Positions 12,601-25,797 of a stretch of DNA of 64,000 bases are shown in pieces (within the stretch, counting starts at the first letter, position 1; every line of letters starts with the position of its first letter). The notes beneath the pieces were generated by a model. The model was given only the letters and a program-made list of their open reading frames with translations. It was not told the origin of the DNA and did no database searches. Source of the DNA: Struthidea cinerea (taxonomy: Eukaryota; Chordata; Aves; Passeriformes; Corcoracidae). The stretch lies in contig VZTI01004617.1 of the NCBI GenBank assembly GCA_013397865.1, positions 1,816,116 to 1,880,115 on the forward strand, written 5' to 3'. Position numbers and translations under genes: made by a program.

Positions 12601-15600
12601 TCTCACTGGAGCACAGAAGTTGGAGATATTAAATGCATTTGTCAACACCACAGCAGTAAGAGGAGGCTGCCACAAGGTCAAGAGAGAAGTGTCTGAAATA
12701 AGGGTAAACAAGCTGGCAGGGAGCAGCAAAGGAGGTCACAGTCATGCAGGATGCAGCCCCCGGCTCTCTGGGAATGACACCACTTCAATGAGCTTTTTTA
12801 TGTCCTTAAAAAACTCGAGTGAATGAATTTCTCTTTCCAACCAACTGCCAAGTGTCCTGGGAGTATTTCCTCCCAATTTGTCTCAAGCCGAGACACCAGG
12901 TAATAACAATTTGTTTGCTATCAGCCATCTGACACAGAGGCAGCGCCGTGCAAGAATACCAGGGCTTTTCCTTCTGTCAGACCCCGAGCTAGAAAGAGTC
13001 AGTGTGCCTCTATCCAATTTGGCCATGAAAATGCTGGTGAGGTATTCACAGCAGCCCTGGCCTGAGAGCAATTTGGCTCCGAAGACCTTCAGCAGTGTTT
13101 CTGGCCACCTGATTTCCTGCAACTGGGACGAGATGACTGGCTGGCAGTCAAAGAGGGGGAAAAGCAAGAGAGGATTAAAGCAACTCGTGGGTGGTGATAA
13201 GTCTCATCTCAGCGAGCAGAACAAGGTGACCTTCCTCTTAGTAGCCTGAATCATGTTCTGACAATGTTTGGGGGTTGACTTTTTTAAAGGTATGATCCTT
13301 TACCATGTTGAAATACTTTTCCACTGAACTTCTAAAAACCTTTCCTGGTGACCTGGCTCATGGCTCCATGAATCATCGGATGTTCAATCAATCAATCATC
13401 GACTTTTGTTTTTCGTAAAATAGGTATTGATGTTGTATGTTGTTAGTTTCTTGGCACCTTATACTAGAATTTCATCAAAGCAAAATGCTGATGCAATTAG
13501 CAAAGGATATCAATTTATGCAGCAATTCACATTATCCCTTAAAGCTTCATTAGCCTCAGAAGCTTAGGCACTGGAGGGAATATTTGGAGAAGTGCTCTGT
13601 TACCTTCTGCAGCTCAGCCCATCTGCGCTGCTGCAGTGCTCCCACACTAGGCTGCCCTTGGCAGATGGAAAAGGAAGATGTGGCAGCACCCGGCTCCTCA
13701 GCACAGGGACTTCAGCTGCCTCCATCTCCCCTGTTCAGCCTGAGGACCCACTCACTCATTTTGCAAGAGTGAAAGCTATTGCGTGGGACTGAACATGTTT
13801 CAACAGCCAGAGTCACAGCAGCCTGGGGCACTATTTGCAAGGAAAAAAAACAAAAAAAAAACAAACTAAAATTCATCTTTCCTGTCCCAGAGACGGTCTG
13901 GAGCTCCTGCTGATGGGTGATGCTCTGCTGCTGTGCCAGTGTGCCCTGACCAACTGGTGCTTCTCCTCTTGTTCCCCACAAACACTCCTGAGGTCAACAA
14001 GTCATAACTGCCCCATTATTTCACAGAAAAGCCACCGACGTCAGCAGGAAGCAGCTGCTAGTGGAATGGAAACCTCACTTAGCAGCCCTTTTGCTGGGAA
14101 GATAATTTGGTCTTTAAAACTCTGAACACAACCACCTCTTTATACCTTTTTCACTGCACTTACCAGTAAATATTTAATCTCCAGGTTTTTGGTGTAGTTT
14201 GTTTTCTCTTTCAGCTGAATAACTTTTATTATGTTGATCCACGTTGTTGTCTGTCTCTGCAATTTTGAATACAAGCCTTGCCCTTGACTGCACAGCACAA
14301 TTAAAGCCTCCAGGTCACAGCTTTCAAAACACTTGATAGTGTGGTTGTTTTTTTTCTTTCTGGAAAGAATAAATAATATTAACCGCTCTTTTAGTGTAGA
14401 GGAAAGCATGAAAAGGAACAGGCTTTCAGAGACATGTCAAAAAGACTGGTATTGGGCTGGGAGGGTTCTAAACCCATTGATTCATTTGCACAGCTTGACA
14501 CAAAAATTAACTCATCTCCCAATTAGCTGAATAATTGAAGTGCATCACCAGATTTCCTGTCACATCGAGGAGACAGATTTACTGGGGAAGCCAAGTGAAA
14601 CAATATCTTCCTTTTCCCTGCACATCCCAGCGGGAGCTGGCTCGTACAAAAGACAGGTACTGACACAGTGCTGTACCTGGAGGTGAAGGCTCAGGGAGAC
14701 AACACAGGCTCAGAATGAGCCTAGACAAACAAAAAGTAAATGGTCTGCATGTTCCTACATGCAGATATTTGATTTATCCCACTGTAAAACTGATGTATCT
14801 CACAGTAAAACTGTTCAGATACAAATCCTACCTCTTATTATTCTTAATTATTCTCTTTAACATCCTAGTTTTCAACCTTCTCGCAAGTTTGCAAGACAAA
14901 AGAGGTTAAAAAATTAAAATGTAATTAATTTTGCTATTTTACTTGTCTACGGTGACATACATTATTGTCTTCTTAAATTTTTTAACAGCTTGGAAAACAG
15001 CAGGAATTAGCAGAGGATTTTCTAAGTGAAATAGTCCATTTAAATTAACTGCATTATCCAGCTTCCTTCTGGCTTCATGCTTGAAAATGGCAGATCTGAC
15101 TGCTAAAAACCGGCATTATCGCTGTGCTGGAGGTGAGAGCAGTCTGGTGGTGGGGACATTACATGGGACTTTGGAGAGAGACACCCAGTTCCATCTTCCA
15201 TGACAGGAGCATTGAGTGAACTCAGGGATGTCTTGTACAGACAAATTTTTAGAGGCAGCCACTTGCCTGGTGATGCAGATCAGCACCCATGGGACTCACG
15301 GGCAGGAACTCGTGGAGGGCATTTGCTGTGCTGAAGTGCTGAATTGCAGGCTCCCAAGTCACGTTAACATATATCCAAATTTTGGCATGCACAGACCTTT
15401 AAAATAATTGGATCTTAAATTTTAAAAATTGGATTTTAAATTTAATTAGAGGACCGCTTCAGAAGATCAGGTGCAAAGAGCCCAGTGTGTCCCAGTGCGA
15501 ACAGGGCACGTCCCGAAGCCTCAGTGTCTGTGGCATGGTCAGCTCCCCAGAAATCCCAGAAAGGAAACAAATCCCACACCTGACACCTTGCAAGGGAAAC

Positions 15601-18600
15601 ACTGGGGCTGATACTCACTTTTCCGAATCTCACATCCAGGACAGGAGACACAGCTTGGCTCTGCCAGCACTTCTAGGAGCTTTGCTGTGTGTTTCTTTCT
15701 AAGCAGGTGTTTCAGGAGTGTCTATTGACACCCAAAATTTACACCCCTGATCCAGCTGAGGGTCTCTGCATGAGAAAAAGCAAAGATGACCCTGCTCTGA
15801 AGTCCAAGACACTTCCTCACACCAGTGGCTAAGCAGGAATTACTCTGACAGGATTATCTTGGTGGTCTCTTCAGCTTTCCCTTCGCACCCAGCCCATCTG
15901 ATCCATGGCAGGATCATGCACAGCTGGACAAAGGACGGCTGAGCCTCTCCGGCTGCCATGGGCAGTAAGTTCAGGAGGAGCCCACAGGATTCCTCAGCAC
16001 ACAGATGGCCAACATCCCTGGCTGACCACCCCATGGCCATTGTCACAGACCCCCACCAACCACTGCTGGCCAGCCACAGCTTCACCTCACTGAGGCCAAG
16101 GAGTGTTTCTGCAGGACAAAGAGGACACAGGTGCTGCAAGGATGCACTCACGCTCTAAGTCCCACCCCTTCTGCCTTTTCAGCTGTATTTTCATGACAGA
16201 TGGCAGACTGTGACGCAACTACAGCACCTCCTGTTTAACTGCAGAACAACTTTCTCTCCTGGCTTCATAAACTCCATCACTGCACAAGCCCTTGGTGGCA
16301 GCTGCCGTGAAATCATGGAATAGTAAGATGCTGTCATTCATATTTCTCTGAACCTCTGCAGAATTGATAAAATTGTATTTCTGGATAAGATTTAAAAGAA
16401 CAAAGCTCATCTAATTAAGAAGCACAGCCAGGCAGTCACATAGATTAGGAAGAAGAAAAAGAAGTTTCAAGGTGAAAAATTGAATCTGCCTGGATGGACC
16501 CAAGAGAGGGGTGTAAGGGCTCTGCAGGGAGAGCTGCTCTTTAATTAATGCTGTCTGGTGGGGACCTGAATCAGATACAGCCTGAGGGGCATCATGGGCA
16601 CCAAGAAAGAAATAGAGCCCACTGTCAGGAAAGGATGGGTGAGAAGGAGAGAGCTCTCTCTAGTTTAACCTTAGTGCAGCAAGATGAGACAGTTTTTCTC
16701 ATTCCTTCATGCTTTGTTTTGGTTTTGTTTCATTCCTACCTGTTACTTGTACAGACACTGTGAAGACTGGAGTCCTGGTGAGGGGCTGATGGGCTTTTGT
16801 GCTTTCCAATTCAACGTAGATGACCACAAGAAAAGACTGCTGGTGTTGGGGCTTGCCTTCCTCCCCACCTTGAAATGCTTTTTGCTTAGGATAAACAAGC
16901 AGGGAGCCCTGGCAAGGCTCTGGACAGCCAGCTGCATCAAACTGCAGTGCTTCCCATGCCTGGGAAGATTCACAATTTCTTCTTAATTATGCATGAAGTA
17001 TGATTTCATTTGTACATTCAAGCCCTGTATTTTTTTTTTCCCTTTGGCTTTTGCTGTTTACAAGGATCTAGATTTTAATGAGAACATCCTGTGAATCTCA
17101 CTCTACATATTCCTGGCAGTAAGCATTTACTCAGGATGAGAATATCTGATACCTCAGTTCAGCGCATTTAGCTAAGGAAGGGGACACTGTGTGTCTGCAA
17201 GGAGGTCAAATGGTTGGCACTTCTCTTTCCTTAACCTGGGAAGAAAATTTGCAGTTAGTTGCCGTTCTAGGCTGGGACAGTGTGTACTGTGCTCCTCGTT
17301 GCAAACCACCTCCTTAGTACATTCAGATTGGCTCCCGCTGTTTTTATCACTAACTTTATTATGTTCATGGAGTGCAAAAAACATTATTTTTTTAATAAGA
17401 AAAAGTAGCCCAGACTTGTTAGTTGCAAACAGTGAGGATTACCTGCTGCAGGTCCATCACTGTAACACCAGCAACTGGCCACGTGTTCAGTCCCAAAAAT
17501 GTACGTGAGGGCAATGATATTTTAATAAAAGCAACAAATCTTTCTACATAATATGTGATCTCAAAGCTGCCAAATCCTGAGTCCTTCCTCTGTTTTCTAG
17601 AGCTGTAGGGTTACTGCACCAGTAAGAACCAGTCTGGGCTGGGTGCAGTATTGCCAAGAGAGAACCCCCTGCCTCCATGGGTTGTGCTCAGCAGACCAGG
17701 GCCATCTCCCAGCACCTCGGGAAGGCAGCGTTAGGTTTGATGGGAGATGTCCTGCAGCCAGCTCCAAATTCCCTGTGCCTGGAACTCAGGATGCCTCATT
17801 ACCTGCTCCTGATGGCACCTCACAGCACACCATTGCCTTGCTGCTTATCGTTTTCACCTCTGTCATCCGGAGACGGGCGCCGTTCCACCTGTCCCTCTTG
17901 GCAGCACACATCGAAATGGCACATCCTCAAAACACCTGGCTCAGCAGAGGCAGCTCAGCCATGGAAATCCCTGCTTCCCTTCAAATCCTCCAGGTGGTAC
18001 CTCCACTCCACTCCAGCCTGATTTTCCTCTTCCTCTACCACAGAAAAACAGCTAAATCATCTGCTTGTCTCCCTGTTAAATCTTACAAAAGTTACATTAT
18101 TGGAGTTAAGGAGACCACAGCTCAACGGCAGAGGAGCTGTGTTTGTTGGCATGACTTTTAGGGGTCCTTGGGAATATTTTTTCTAGTATGTTGCATCATT
18201 CCTCACAGCCCAAAGCTTCTCTGTGGGTGAGAGGATTTGTTGCTCAAATTCAGGTGTAAATATGCTGTAAATATTTAGCAAGGCACAGTAAATTGTCTCG
18301 TTGATATGCTGGCAGAGAGATGCAGCCTCTGATTGCTGTCTGAGCAGTTTTCGGAGCGGCTGCAGACAAGCAGGCAGCAGCATGTTCTGCTGTCTGGATT
18401 TTAGGGAAAGGGGGATTTTACCAGTGAATCCCATCCCACCAGGTCCCTGTGAGCACTGGCACAGAGGTGCCAGCAGCATTCCTCCAAATACTGCACACAA
18501 GAGATGGGTTGTGCCCCAGCAACACCTACTTTCCACTTTTATTGCTGGTCCCAAGTCACACTGAAGCTGCTGAATAAATCAGATCGGGGAGAAAGAGGAG

Positions 18601-21010
18601 CTTCAGCTGGCTGAGGTTGGAAGTGGGCAGAAAGCTGCTCATGGGAAAGATCGGTGAGCAGCTCTGCCGCCTAGAGGAAATTGGATTGTCAAAGTCACCC
18701 TCGACACAGGCACAGAGCAACCAGCTTAATGGCACGGAGGGGTCACAGAAGCTCCTGCTTCCCAAAAGATACCGGTGGTATTTGGCACAGAGAAGTTCTG
18801 TGATGCTGAAACAGCCTGTGAGACAATCCGTGGGGAATCCCAGCTCATTAGTGTGAAAATTGAGACACTTAAATGCTTCAGTATTGAAAAACTAATTACT
18901 GCACCAGGAATTTGCTAGATGTAGAAACATCCATTAAGAACCAGGAACAACCCAAGCTACAACAGGGCTTCAAAAGGTTAAGGAAACCAAGCCTGAAGAG
19001 CTTCCGTTTCTCTGTGGGAGCATTTGCTTTATCTCCAGGGCCTCCTGCAATAGCAGCGTGCATGGGATACTGCCCTGGCCATCCTGCAGGCATTACTGCT
19101 GTTCTGGCAGCATTCCTGCCAAGCTGTGTGCCAGGAATAAACTAATGGATGTAGAAGAACTGCCCATTCCCTGGAGGAAAGCCAACATTTGTCTCCATTC
19201 CCAGTGACTCCGCTCCTAGCAATAAATACACTCAGACGGAGGCAGCTCTGACACAGCTCTGATGCGCAAGTGCCGTCCTGCTTGAGCAAACAGCGCTGAT
19301 GTCACTCTGGAAAGAGAAAGGCCTGTGAAGGTGTGTCACCTTGGGTCCTGCCAGGCCACTCAGTGCTGCCACAGGCTGTGATGAAGCCAGGATCATCCTC
19401 ATAGTGGCTTTCCCTCCCTGTTCTCCGTAGCAATCCTGCTTCCACAAGATGTACCGCTGCAGGCTGAGCAGCACGGGAGCAAGGATTCTTCGAGACCAGC
19501 CCAAATCAAGACCAAGCAGCAGCAGCTTTGGGGAGCCAGTTTCCATGGTGGCAAAAGCGATCTCAGACTTTAACAGAGGGGCAACCACAGGCAAACCCTC
19601 CTTCATCAGCCCTCCTCACCCAGATACAGGCAGTGCCAGAACAGAGTGTCCTCCGGGCTGAGCAAGCACTACGGAGTAACAGGAGAAAACCAAAAGCAGT
19701 GCCTACACTCATTGTGGGCTCCTACACTCAGTACACTCCTACAACCAGGAGGTTGTGCAAAGTCTATGGGGAAGATTAACCCTTTCAGAAGAATTGGGTT
19801 CTTCTAAGCCAATTCCCTCAAAATGGTTGGGACTGACTATTTTCTGCAGGCGCTGGATTTTTATTTGGAGTAAGGTATGGGAAAGGTCTCAAGAGCTGCC
19901 TCTCAGCTCACACAGTCAGGAAACCCTAAGCTTTTCCTTACAGCCACAAAGATTCACATCTTCAGTCCTTAATCCCCTAAAAGACAGACTGTGGGGTGCA
20001 AACATCACATCCTACAGTTAAAAGTCTCAGATGGCGTTAGGGTGAAAGCCCGTAATTCCTTCCTTCTCCACAGAGGAAGTCTGCGATGCTCAACAATGCT
20101 TTCAAGAGGCTTTAAACCAACTAAGAACACAAACAAAACCAAAAAATCCACTTCAGCCAGCCGCTGCCTGTGCACCTCAGCAGCAGCAGGGACACAACCT
20201 CTCCCAGGCCAGGAGTTCCTGCATCTCCTTTGCACAAAACCACCTTGACAGATCTCAGCTTCAAGCTCTAACTGGTAGGTGGCACATCCATCACGTTGCC
20301 CTCATTCCAGCTGAGGCACCCTTTCCTCCCTGGTGCCCAAATCCAGCTGACTCCAGTGGAGCAGGGCTGTTGTGCTGCTCCCCTTGAACACAGCCATCCA
20401 TTATGGTCCACGTGGGTCTGTCACCACGTCCCATTTGCTTCTCCACACCATATGTTAAACCAGCAGGCTGAGCAGAATCATTTGTCTTCTTGCTTTTAAC
20501 ATCAGTCCTCCTTTAATATTACTGTTAGCCTTTTCCTATCCTTAAGAACACTTGCAAAAGGCAGAGGGAGCAATGGCATGGCCCAAAGTCATGGTGTTGT
20601 GTCAATGCTGGGGAGCGGATCCTGTTTGGGGGATGTTTTTTGGGGTTTTTGGTTGGTTGGTTGGGGTTTTTTAACCTTTAAGAGCAGTGCTTCCTGCTCT
20701 AGCTAAGGCAACACATTTGCAACCATAGTGGCAACATTTGGGAAAAAGGGATGTAAACCACTGAACATGCAATTCAAATCACACTGTGGAACAGCCAACT
20801 CCCATCATGAACTTCTAACATATTTCTACGTGATAAAACATTTTCAAAAATGCTGTTTTTAATGCCTATCATTGCCTTAATTCATCTATGCCAAGCTCAC
20901 CACATGATTACATTGCTGTATATACATTAGAACACTGTTAATTAGGACTGTTTGCTCTGCCTTCCCCAATTCATCCTTTTAATTAAATTAGTCCTTTAGG
21001 ATTTTGTTCT
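9666..21010. other. Intergenic; no confident gene
   Basis: No recognised gene or transposon. It includes one member of the repeat pair shared with 4404-4471 (at 10980-11050) and exon-like frames at 14.16-14.4, 16.23-16.36 and 19.34-19.57 kb, which lack any homology I can name. An A-rich tract lies at about 13843-13862. Confidence 0.6.
20649..20670. repeat. Short (TTGG)n-like run
   Basis: ttggttggttggttgggg, flanked by T-rich sequence. A minor simple repeat. Confidence 0.7.
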
Positions 21011-21192
21011 TCAGGCAGTGAACCTCTGGAGCAGTTTGTCCAGAGAAGTTGTGGATGCCCATTCCTGGACGCCAGGTTGGACGGGGCTCTGAGTAACCTG
21101 GTTTAGTGGAAGCTGTCCCTGCTCATGGCAGGGGGTGGAATGAGATGAGCTTTAAAGGTCCTTTCTGACCCAAACAATTCTGTGATTCCATG
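21011..21192 (+). mobile_element. CR1 LINE fragment (3' end)
   Basis: The plus strand shows the CR1 3' region: 'gaagctgtccctgctcatggcagggggtggaa...gatgagctttaaaggtcctttctgacccaaacaattctgtgattcc'. The terminal octamer-like tail (ttctgtgattcc) marks the 3' end. Only the last 180 bases or so remain. It is non-autonomous and diverged. Confidence 0.85.
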
Positions 21193-21968
21193 AGTTATCT
21201 GAGAAACTAAAGGCAAAAAGATGCTTTCTGAGATACACAGAAGCCGTAACACTGATTCCTAACCCTTTGTCTGAAAAGGTGGGGCTTGCCCACACAGGAG
21301 GGGAATAAATCACCCTCGGGCCATTCTCAGACACATCATCTTCATCCTGAGCGCTTTGTTCGCTGCGTCAGGCACGCACCAGAGACTTCCACACACGCCG
21401 GTGGATCGGTGTTGGCGCTGGCTGCTGACAGTGCAAGCCCGCAGGAAGCCCAGACAGACAGCACTGCCTTCTCTCACAGACTGCTGATATGTAAATTACC
21501 ATGCCTAAGGGCCAGTCATTTCTCTTTTTCCATTATGAAACCAAGTACACCGTGGTATTCTTTCTCCCAAAGAAAGAGAGCAAAGAAGCCAGCACTGCCA
21601 GGCTTGTGTGGGCTGAGTGTGGGAGTGCAATGCTTCACCAACGTCTCCCCTTTCACACGGATGTGGAAATACAAGATTTGTATCTCCCATTACCAGCCAA
21701 CACAGGTCAAGCTTGGAGCATCCACCCCTGTCCTCACCACAACACCCCATGTCCTATTTCTTCGTGGGATGGGATGCTACAAGACCAAGTAATGTAAGAC
21801 TTCGAAGTAAGTAGATTTTCCTCAGATCACAGCCTCTTAAATGACACTTTAAAAAGTCAGGTGTTGAAGGAGGTGGTGGAAGACAGTGGGTAGGTCAACC
21901 TGACCCAGAGTGTGACATGCCACTGGAGCCAAACCTGCCCAAACCCATTTCCTGAGAATCATCCTTCT

Positions 21969-22099
21969 TTCTTCCTTCCTTCCTTCCTTCCTTCCTTCCN
22001 NNNNNNNNNNNNNNNNNNNNNCCTCATGCCTTGCTTCACATCCTCCTGGAGTCCTTCCTTCCTTCCTTCCTTCCTTCCTTCCTTCCTTCCTTCCTTCCC
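21969..22099. repeat. (TTCC)n microsatellite interrupted by an assembly gap
   Basis: Tetranucleotide CTTC/TTCC runs at 21969-21999 and 22052-22099 flank a 22-N gap and about 30 bases of unique sequence. The polypyrimidine/polypurine tract is likely length-variable and hard to assemble. Confidence 0.95.
22000..22021. other. Assembly gap (22 N)
   Basis: This gap lies at the right edge of a TTCC run. The open frame reported across it is meaningless. Confidence 0.95.
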
Positions 22100-25000
22100 T
22101 TTATAGCCTTCCTCCCCTTTATACTGGTCACTGTCATTTTGTTTTCTTTATATCTTTCATCATCACACCCCTTGATCTTTGCTCCATATTCTGGCTCTTA
22201 TTTTGAAACATGTCCTTCAGTACCACAAGGGAAACGTCCCAAATCAGGGAAACATGGGCAGAATGTACAACTCATAGAAGAAAAACATCTAATCAACAGG
22301 TCACTTCTGAAAGGCTCTGTGGAAAGAGCGACACGTTCTGCACCTCCCAGAGCTCTCCTGATTTAGCAGACTGGTAGCAAAGGCCACGCTGGCTCCACCA
22401 GGATTTGAGAGCCACCCTTTGACCACTGAGCTGTCCCTGCTTTTCTTACTCATGGCAGATGCTGAGATCCAAATTCTTAGCTCCCAGGATTAGTTTCCAG
22501 CTTGTTCAGTGCTCTTTCCAAAGCTACAGGCAACAACATGAACAGGGATATAAACTTGGATCCTTTAACCTACATATTCCTGGCATTAAACCTGTGGAGA
22601 CTGTTTATATCACTGTAATTACTTTCATACAGGTTGTTAAAGTCAGATTCATTAGCTTAGGTTACAATGACCTATACAACATGCTTAAAACCCATTTATC
22701 CTATTAAAGGGATTTAAAACTCGCCTCCTTTCATGAGATGTCAGTGATTCATGATTTATGGTTTGGTCACGCTTTAAAAGTAAAAGCAATTTGCTCTCTT
22801 ACTATGGTGAAAGCCCACTGCCTCAAGGTTGCCAGAATACATCTGTAACTGAACAGCAACAGCTCTGATGTTCAGCCTGACTGACAAAAGCATTGGCTAT
22901 CAAAATCTTGCCTGGGATGGTGTCTGCGTTCCAGGGAGCCCTGCACCAGCTGGAAAATTCTGTCAGGAATGATTGCACCCCAGGGTCCATTGTGCAGGGT
23001 GTTTCCTGGCAGTGGCAATACTTTCCATTTATGTCTCCTCAGACTTCTGGGGGAAAAAAAATTCCCCACCCAATTTCCTCGCAAGCGCCAAGATGATGTG
23101 TTTGAATGCTTTTTTCTTTGAAGCCTGCATGAATTGGATTTCAAATTAATTTCTCTAAGCGTTCCTAGAAATATGATGACTCTCTGATGCACAATGCCCT
23201 CTGGGGTTGCATCATTTTAGGAATGCAGCTGACTTTCAAAAGACAGACATAAAGAGGGTAAAACAGACAACACTGACCCAGAAAAGATCCCAGAACCAGG
23301 CTCTTTAGGAAAACTGTCCAAACTCACACATTTGTCCCAAACATGCTGCAAATACCACTGGTGCCCAGATGGGTGCTGATGGCTACATGTGGACTCTTGG
23401 CTTCAAGCAGATGAAATGTGACCCATTTCGGTTGTACCTCTGCAATGCTGTGCCCAGGTGTGCAAATTTAGAGCGAAACCAGAGTGTTTTGACATCACTG
23501 AGACCTGAAAGCTCCCTGGCAGTGTCCTCTTGATACAAAGAATACATACAAAAATTCTAACAACTTTTGATATGCAACTATAAACAAAGCAACCCCTCAC
23601 ACATGCAGAGGAACATGGAAGTTATTCCCTCTCTTCTGAAGACAGCAGGGACTCGAACTGGCAAAATCTGAAATATCTTAGTTTAGAAATAACCACATTT
23701 CTGTTCATGCTCATTAAATTAGACAAAGTGACTATTACCTTTCTCCCCATCACTGTTTTTGGCCCTCCTAGTGAAAAATGGGTCTGCCCAACCTCCTGCA
23801 GAGCTTGAAAGCAGTTTTAGGATTAATCCTTGTCCCTCCATGAGCCCGTAACACTCAGTGACCTGGAGCTCCCCATCCTCCTACACCACCTTTTATCCAA
23901 GCCAAACCCCCCAGCCAGAGCTCTCATTTTAGCACACTTTAAACTTCCTCAGCCCTTTTCCTTACCTCCAGCCACATGGGCTGTCCCACACGTAACGCTC
24001 CATGAAATGCAGAGATGGTCCTTTGGCAAGTGGCCACGAAAACTTCCCCGGCACGGCCAGCCAGTAACACGAGCACAAAAATGCACAACATTTCACCCCT
24101 CTTCCCCAGCCTGCAGTGACGCAGGCACACATCGGGCAGGGCTGTCATCAGGGGCCCCATGAAGAGGGGAAACGGAGCCAGAATCAAAGAAGTTATAGAA
24201 ACAAATGGCTTTATAACTCACCTTCCCTCTCCCCAAAGCTGCATATCTTCAAGTGATTTTTCACATGAAAAAGAACGTGGCAGCCAGAGCAAAGAGTGCA
24301 GAGCAGGAGAGTGGGACCCCCAGGACACCAGCCAGGGAATTCCGTTGTAAAAAGCATCCAACAGCATTTACTTCTTGGTCACAACCTGCATTCCAGAGGC
24401 TGGATCAGAGGGATGTGTATAAAACCTGCTCTTTAATCACCATTTCCACAGTTTACAACTCCTTTTTACACTATACACATGTGTTTGCAATATATACACA
24501 CTTGATTACGGTGGGGCATTAAGTGATGTTTTGGACTGTTTTAAGTGATGTTTTATTTATTAGCCTTTTTTAGTGCCACAGCCAACTTCTTCAGTTTCTC
24601 AGATGCTTTTCCTCACACCACGTGCATTTCGTTAAAATTTTTTTATCTTTGAAAATAGGCCCAAATCACGATAGCTAGTTTGGGGTTTTTAATACAACGC
24701 TTTCCACTGCTAGAACTCAACATCCTCTCTTCCCACTCCCAAAATATCTTTGTATCAGATCAGCCTTTAAGGTAAGCAAAGGACCATAACAGCCAGACAC
24801 TTGTCCTTGAGAGCTTGAGCCAGTGTCAGCACTGACATCCACGTGGGCTTGCTGGCCACAAAATCCCACGATTTATTCTGCAGTTCTGCCACTCTCACAG
24901 TTGGGATTATTTGCCATGCAAGCCATTAGCAAAAGAAATTGCCTTCTAATACTACAGCCCATTAAGTGACACATAATTCAATAATGTGTTACAACAGAAT

Positions 25001-25770
25001 TATCTTTAAAACACAAAGTAAGATCCCTGTAGGGACAAAACAATAACAATCTTTGATATCACAATTATTAGAGGGTTGCTAAAATATCTTTGCAGTTAGG
25101 TAGAGAAACATAAAATGACTATTTTGAACAGAAATTTCCTGGGAAATAAAAGTTAAAAAAAATAAAATGAAATCAAAACTTCCAAGTAAATGCCTAATTT
25201 AATATGTCTGCAACGTGCAAGATAATATTCCTATTAGGAAAGTCAAGGGGAGAAAAAAAATTACCTTTTATAACCACAGCCAAATAGCAAAGCAACAATT
25301 AAAGATTGTTATGGAGATTGCTAGGCAAAGCAGCCGACTGACTGCTAAGACAAATTTCGGTTGTATGATGTATAATGTGCCTAAGGGCAAAATTCCAGCC
25401 CACAGAACTTACACCCAAATTGGGCATGAAGGGAAAAACAGCCCCCTCCATCCACGATGGAGATCAAGATAGGCTCCCCGGCAGCACCTTCCCTCACCCT
25501 GAAGGCAGCCAAAGCTCACAGGCTGGCACGCAGCACAGCCCCAGCTCACACTCATCTCTCCTTCCAGCTCACAAGCTGCCTTTGAACCATCGGGGATCAC
25601 ATCCTGCCCCAAACAGGGCATCAGCTGCCATCTTGTCCCTTTTCCCTGGGAAAGCTCCCCACCTCCTTCCTCCTCAGTGCTCTCCTGCTATGGGAACAAG
25701 GGGGGATAATGTAGCACTGATCCCCAAAAAGCAGAAGGGGTGAGACGAGACAAAGAGTCACAACCATCGG
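22100..25770. other. Intergenic; nothing recognised
   Basis: Ordinary mixed-composition sequence upstream of the presumed HSD17B2 3' end. No gene or repeat was recognised. The short open frames have no domain signature. Confidence 0.6.
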
Positions 25771-25791
25771 GTTACTAAATATTATATATAT

Positions 25792-25797
25792 TTTATT
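25792..25797 (-). terminator. Candidate poly(A) signal of HSD17B2
   Basis: This is the first AATAAA I see on the minus strand after the HSD17B2 stop, about 1.7 kb downstream. A GT-rich stretch (ggttgtgactctttgtctc) follows about 25-45 bases later, as expected of a downstream element. An earlier ATTAAA at 26273-26268 is an alternative. If correct, the 3' UTR covers about 25.77-27.48 kb. Confidence 0.4.

Noticed and set aside
22031..22366. Frame with repeated SFLPSFLP units
   Set aside because: It is a translation of the (TTCC)n microsatellite.
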